Positions 60,006-64,000 of a stretch of DNA of 64,000 nt are shown here, piece after piece. Below the pieces are notes generated by a model. The model was not told where the DNA came from and did not search any database. It worked only from the letters and a program-made list of their open reading frames with translations. A program made the translations under genes and the position numbers. The stretch is from JBBRNH01 sp038230415 (lineage in GTDB: Bacteria > Bacteroidota > Bacteroidia > Cytophagales > Spirosomataceae). Location: positions 42,829-106,828 of the forward strand of contig JBBRNH010000007.1 in the NCBI GenBank assembly GCA_038230415.1. Direction: 5' to 3'. Position 1 is the first letter of the stretch; the number at the start of each line of letters is the position of its first letter.

Positions 60006-63000
60006 ATGCCAAACTTTTTCACTCGTTTTGGCCGTTTGTTGTCAGCTTTAGTGCTGATAGGCTGGCAAAACCAGGGGCTGGCCCAGCAAACGCAGCCCCG
60101 CCCGTTAGACTGCCGCACCACCGACCTGACCGAGCCGCAACGCGACCAACTCGACAAGGCCGCTCAGTTTGCCTTTCAGATCAAAAAAGCGCAAAACAAC
60201 AAAGCGTTTACCGGCATCACTTACGTGCCGATTCGCCCGCACATCATCCGGCAAGGCGATGGCACGGGCGGCATGACGCTGACCCGGATGAACCTCCTGA
60301 TGGCACAGACCAACCGCCATTATCTCATCAACGGCAGTGGTATTCAATTCTATTTTGCCGGTGCATCGCCCCATTATATTGACAATACAGCTTTATACAA
60401 CAGCTTTTCAGAAACTGACCTGCCCAACGCGAGCGACGCTACGGATGCCATGAATATGTATTTCATCTATTCGTTTGGCCCAAACAGCCTTTATGCCGGC
60501 TATGCCTACTACCCGGCCAATAACCTCGGTTCAACGCGCTCAGTCATTACTGATGCCAACGGCTCTGATGATTTCCTGGGTCGGTTTGTCATCGCTCATG
60601 AATTAGGCCATAACTTTAACTTAATACATACCTTCGGCAACAATAATACAGGCAATAGCACCGAGTTGGTAACGCGCGGAGCGGGGGCCAACTGCTCATC
60701 AACCGGCGATCTCCTCTGCGACACGCCCGCCGACCCCTACACATTTCCGGGTGGAGATACGCAGCTCAACAGTATGGGCTGTGTGGTTTATACGGGGAAT
60801 GCCACCGATGCCAACGGCGATGCGTATAACCCGCAGACGGGCAACCAGATGTCTTATTACAACGATGGTACCCCGGCCTGTCTGCGGTTTTTCACCGCCG
60901 GGCAGTATGACCGGATGCAGGCCGGGCTGGCCCTTCGGCAAACACACACCGCCTATTCGCTGAACGCCCCCGCCACGCCCGTAACACCACCCACCAATCT
61001 GTTGCTGTCGCTGGCAGGCGGAGCGGTACAACTGACCTGGCAAGACAACGCCACCAACGAACTGGGCTATTTTGCGGAACGGGCTACCGCTGCCAATGGC
61101 CCGTTCGAGGCCGTTGGCGGTGTGCCGCCCAACAGCACTGCCTTCACTGACCAAACCGCCACGCCCGGCACAACGTATTTCTACCGGATTCGTCCGTCTA
61201 ACACCACTACCGGCAACCTCAGCCCGGTGCAGACCATTACTACGCCCCAAGCCCCCTGCCTGCCTGCCTACACCATTGGTTGCTCAGACAACAATGGCCT
61301 GACCGGGCTGATCCTGAACGGTGATACCCTGAGCCGAAATTCCGGCTGCTCACTAATTGGTTATCAACAGTTTACACAACGCCAGACCGCCGTATTTTCC
61401 GGACAGACCTACTCGTTTACGGCTCAATTGGGGTCGGCAACGAGCAATGCCGGGCTGGCCATCTGGATTGATACCGACCGAAATGGCCGCTACGACACTG
61501 CCGAACGGCGGTTTCAGAGCGCACCAACCGTGACCGGACAGGTTATCAGCAGTTTTACCATCCCGGCGGGTATTTCGCCCGGCCCGGTGGGAATGCGGGT
61601 GATGACGGCTTCTGACCCGGTTGACATCGAGGCCTGCGGCAGTTTCCGGGGGGGCGAGGCCGAAGACTACACCCTGACTATTATCAGCAGTTGCCCAACG
61701 GCCACCAACCTCACGGCGGCCTTACGCAGCAGTGCCGGGGCGCAACTGACCTGGACCAACGCGGGAGACGGTCTGCATTATGATCTGCAATGGCGGGCAG
61801 TCGGTTCGGGAAGTTGGAATTATATCGATGATGTGCGTGTGCCAGCCTATAACCTCACCGGATTGCAGCCCGGCACGGCCTACGAATGGCAAATCCGCAC
61901 CCGCTGCGCTCCCGTTAGCCAGACCGCGTTTACCACACCTGTTTCGTTTACCACGCTCACTACCTGCCCCGACCCAACCAATCTGCTCACGGCAATGCCC
62001 ACCACCACCGGCATTCGGTTTAGCTGGACCGGCACCGGGCCGGGCATAACCTACGACCTGCACTATAAACCCCAAACCAATGCTAACTGGATTACGCTAA
62101 CCGGCCTAATCAGCACGAATCTGACGGCAATACTGCCCAATCCGCAACCAACCGTTGTCTATAACTGGGCCGTGCGAACCAACTGCGGCACCACCGGCAC
62201 CACCAACTGGGTCAACGGCCCCGATTTCGGGCTGTTCTGCCCCGAACCCACCAGCCTGACTGTTACCGGCGTTGATGCCAGTTCGGCCCAACTGCGCTGG
62301 CAGAATCCAGCGGCTAGTTCAGGAATCAGCGAGGTGCAGTGGCGGCCCGTCAGTTCATCAGCCTGGAACACGGTTTCGGGTATCGTGGGCAGCACGTATT
62401 CGCTGACGGGGCTGCAACCCGGCACGGTTTATAACTGGCAGGTCAGAAGCGTCTGTACCGCCGTCAGCTATTCGGAATACACCCCCACTGTGCCATTCAC
62501 TACTGGCGGCTGCCGACCCGCCTTTTCTTCGGGGTGCAGCAATGGCAGTGGCACCGGACTGAATAGTTTCTCGCTCAACGGCACTGCCCTCAGCACTAAT
62601 TCGGGTTGTTCGCCCAGCGGTTACAGCCAGTTTACCAACACAATCGCAACCGTTTCGCCGGGGCGGTCGTATAGTTTTGCCGGGACGCTACTCAACCAGA
62701 CAACGCCCGCCGGGTTTAGCGTCTGGGCCGATGTGAACCGCAATGGCCTGTTTGACAGCAACGAGGTCGTGTTTGCACCTGGTCAACAAGTAACGGGTGC
62801 GTTTACGGGTGCCTTTGTGTTACCGGCTACGCTGACTTCCGGCCCGTTGGCGTTGCGGATTGTACTGATTGCCAATGGTTATCCCGGCAGCGCGAGTGCC
62901 TGCGGTAGTTTTTCGGCGGGAGAAGCCGAAGATTACTGGCTGGACGTTGTTCCGGCTACTGGCTGCGCCCTGCCCACGCTCACCCTGAGCGGCTCCACCA

Positions 63001-64000
63001 CCATTGCATCGGGGCTGTCGGCTCCGCTTACGGTGTTGCTCACGGGTAACCAGCCTACGTCATTCACGATTGGCAACAACGGCACAGCACAGCAGATTAT
63101 CCTGCCGGGCGGTTCTTTAGCCTACTATTATTTGCCCGCCAACCCCACCACCACCACCACTTATTTTCCCCTCAGCGTGAGCAACGCCTGCGGCACGGCA
63201 ACGGCGAGCGGATCGGCGGTGATTACGGTGCAGAACTGCGACGCGCCCACCGGCCTGGCCGAAACCGAGCAGACCACCAACAGCGTTCGGCTTACCTGGC
63301 AGCCCCTCGCCGTTGCCACGAACTACACGGTTATTCACCGGCAGGTCGGTTCGCCAACGGCCACCACCACCACCGTAACCGGAACCAGTTCGTTGGCCCT
63401 GTATGGCCTGCTCTATGGTGGCGTATATGAGTGGCAGGTTAGCGCGAACTGCTCGTATTTATCGCCTGTTTCTTCACCAATCCGTTCATTTACAATGGGT
63501 TGTTCGGCTCCGTTTGGCCTAACCGAAGTGGTGACGGGGCTTACCAGCGTTCGGTTGCAGTGGACCTGGCCGACGGGCAACACGGTGGAGGTGCAGTATC
63601 GGTCGGCGGGGGTTTCGGCCTGGACAAGTACCACCCTATCGGGTGGTTATTCATACAACCTGAACGGCCTGGTAACGGGCGGAGTGTATGAGTGGCGGCT
63701 GCGCACGGTTTGCGCCGGCACTGCCGGGGATTACAGCACGGTTCGGACGTTCACGATCCCCTGCAATGCCCCCCAATTATATAGTGTGTCGAACATTACG
63801 GGGTCAACGGCACTGCTATCGTGGTACGCCAGTACGGGCGTACCGTATGATGTGCGATGGCGGGTAAAAAGCCAGAGCGAAGAGCCATACACGGTTATTC
63901 CGGGTATTATTGGCGGCCCATACACCGTTGCCAGTCTGACCGGATTAACAAACAACACAGCCTACGAGTGGCAGGTGAGAACGGTGTGTTCATCAACGGC
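60006..64000 (+). CDS. Secreted pappalysin-like (M43) metalloprotease with fibronectin III and GEVED modules (partial)
   Basis: The first 1331 codons of an exported protein that continues past the window; the frame is open from the ATG at 60006 to the last base. A signal peptide (LLSALVLIGWQNQGLAQ) is followed by a metalloprotease domain with the zinc motif HELGHNFNLIH (His198, Glu199, His202, His208) and a Met-turn-like NQMSYYND (Met282), matching M43 pappalysin-type metzincins. Fibronectin III-like domains (from about residue 330, each with a YEWQVRT-type strand) alternate with two GEVED-type domains ending GSFRGGEAEDYTL and GSFSAGEAEDYWL. It probably digests extracellular protein; a T9SS sorting tail would be expected beyond the window. 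Confidence 0.92.
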   Translation, partial: MPNFFTRFGRLLSALVLIGWQNQGLAQQTQPRPLDCRTTDLTEPQRDQLDKAAQFAFQIKKAQNNKAFTGITYVPIRPHIIRQGDGTGGMTLTRMNLLMAQTNRHYLINGSGIQFYFAGASPHYIDNTALYNSFSETDLPNASDATDAMNMYFIYSFGPNSLYAGYAYYPANNLGSTRSVITDANGSDDFLGRFVIAHELGHNFNLIHTFGNNNTGNSTELVTRGAGANCSSTGDLLCDTPADPYTFPGGDTQLNSMGCVVYTGNATDANGDAYNPQTGNQMSYYNDGTPACLRFFTAGQYDRMQAGLALRQTHTAYSLNAPATPVTPPTNLLLSLAGGAVQLTWQDNATNELGYFAERATAANGPFEAVGGVPPNSTAFTDQTATPGTTYFYRIRPSNTTTGNLSPVQTITTPQAPCLPAYTIGCSDNNGLTGLILNGDTLSRNSGCSLIGYQQFTQRQTAVFSGQTYSFTAQLGSATSNAGLAIWIDTDRNGRYDTAERRFQSAPTVTGQVISSFTIPAGISPGPVGMRVMTASDPVDIEACGSFRGGEAEDYTLTIISSCPTATNLTAALRSSAGAQLTWTNAGDGLHYDLQWRAVGSGSWNYIDDVRVPAYNLTGLQPGTAYEWQIRTRCAPVSQTAFTTPVSFTTLTTCPDPTNLLTAMPTTTGIRFSWTGTGPGITYDLHYKPQTNANWITLTGLISTNLTAILPNPQPTVVYNWAVRTNCGTTGTTNWVNGPDFGLFCPEPTSLTVTGVDASSAQLRWQNPAASSGISEVQWRPVSSSAWNTVSGIVGSTYSLTGLQPGTVYNWQVRSVCTAVSYSEYTPTVPFTTGGCRPAFSSGCSNGSGTGLNSFSLNGTALSTNSGCSPSGYSQFTNTIATVSPGRSYSFAGTLLNQTTPAGFSVWADVNRNGLFDSNEVVFAPGQQVTGAFTGAFVLPATLTSGPLALRIVLIANGYPGSASACGSFSAGEAEDYWLDVVPATGCALPTLTLSGSTTIASGLSAPLTVLLTGNQPTSFTIGNNGTAQQIILPGGSLAYYYLPANPTTTTTYFPLSVSNACGTATASGSAVITVQNCDAPTGLAETEQTTNSVRLTWQPLAVATNYTVIHRQVGSPTATTTTVTGTSSLALYGLLYGGVYEWQVSANCSYLSPVSSPIRSFTMGCSAPFGLTEVVTGLTSVRLQWTWPTGNTVEVQYRSAGVSAWTSTTLSGGYSYNLNGLVTGGVYEWRLRTVCAGTAGDYSTVRTFTIPCNAPQLYSVSNITGSTALLSWYASTGVPYDVRWRVKSQSEEPYTVIPGIIGGPYTVASLTGLTNNTAYEWQVRTVCSST

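Noticed and set aside
59939..60382. 147-codon frame at the start of the metalloprotease gene
   Set aside because: It is in a different frame from the long open reading frame that begins at 60006 and contains the zinc motif and fibronectin modules.

Overview
The window looks like a chromosomal segment of a GC-rich member of the Bacteroidota, most likely a Spirosoma-like member of the Cytophagales. This is inferred from the gene content (DUF5683 between parB and dapB, NIPSNAP, DinB and DUF5672 proteins, TPR histidine kinases, LytTR regulators, a T9SS-type sorting tail on an amidase, a bacteroidetal-type ParE), from candidate -7 promoter boxes of the form TAnnTTTG, and from weak Shine-Dalgarno sequences. 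No rRNA, tRNA, CRISPR array, transposase, integrase or phage gene was recognised.

Layout. 1-4.8 kb: the tail of an unknown gene, a class III CoA-transferase/racemase, a bare LuxR-type helix-turn-helix protein, and a minus-strand trio (lipoprotein, small helical protein, animal-type haem peroxidase). 4.9-10.3 kb: a secreted S9 peptidase, then two toxin-antitoxin-like pairs (PIN plus partner; RelE/ParE plus antitoxin) and an RlmI-like rRNA methyltransferase whose 3' end is duplicated on the far side of the RelE/ParE pair. 10.5-13.5 kb: a TPR protein and a DinB-family protein. 13.5-18.1 kb (minus): the housekeeping group parA, parB, DUF5683, dapB, lepB, with candidate parS half-sites upstream of parA. 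18.4-22.3 kb: a double NIPSNAP protein and a divergent TPR sensor kinase / LytTR response regulator pair. 22.5-28.2 kb: a very large secreted beta-helix/Ig-like protein. 28.4-34.6 kb: L-rhamnose catabolism (kinase, isomerase, fused aldolase-dehydrogenase) with a divergent GntR-type regulator. 34.8-39 kb: a stand-alone LytTR protein, an ABC exporter, a PGRP-type amidase and a small iron-permease-family protein. 39-56.6 kb (minus): an AAA ATPase and a roughly 14-gene surface-polysaccharide cluster. 57.1-64 kb: topoisomerase IV subunit B, a PD-(D/E)XK-like protein with a decayed partial paralogue in front of it, and the first 1331 codons of a secreted pappalysin-like metalloprotease with fibronectin III and GEVED modules that runs off the window.

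How the genes work together. The polysaccharide cluster reads as one transcription unit from the outer-membrane export protein (Wza-like) through a chain-length/co-polymerase protein, the Wzm/Wzt ABC exporter, a sugar aminotransferase, a large membrane glycosyltransferase, WbqC, a NeuD-like acyltransferase and several glycosyltransferases. This suggests assembly and ABC-dependent export of a glycan containing an acylated amino sugar. The rhamnose genes convert L-rhamnose to DHAP and L-lactate.

A striking feature is several families of intergenic palindromes. In one family (AGTGG/CAAGTGG arms) the repeat supplies stop codons, and sometimes the last residues, of its flanking genes at all four loci seen. 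Another perfect palindrome sits in frame inside the rhamnulokinase gene. The most promising leads are the toxin-antitoxin unit bracketed by the duplicated methyltransferase gene end, the PIN-nuclease/partner pair, and the stop-codon-supplying repeats.
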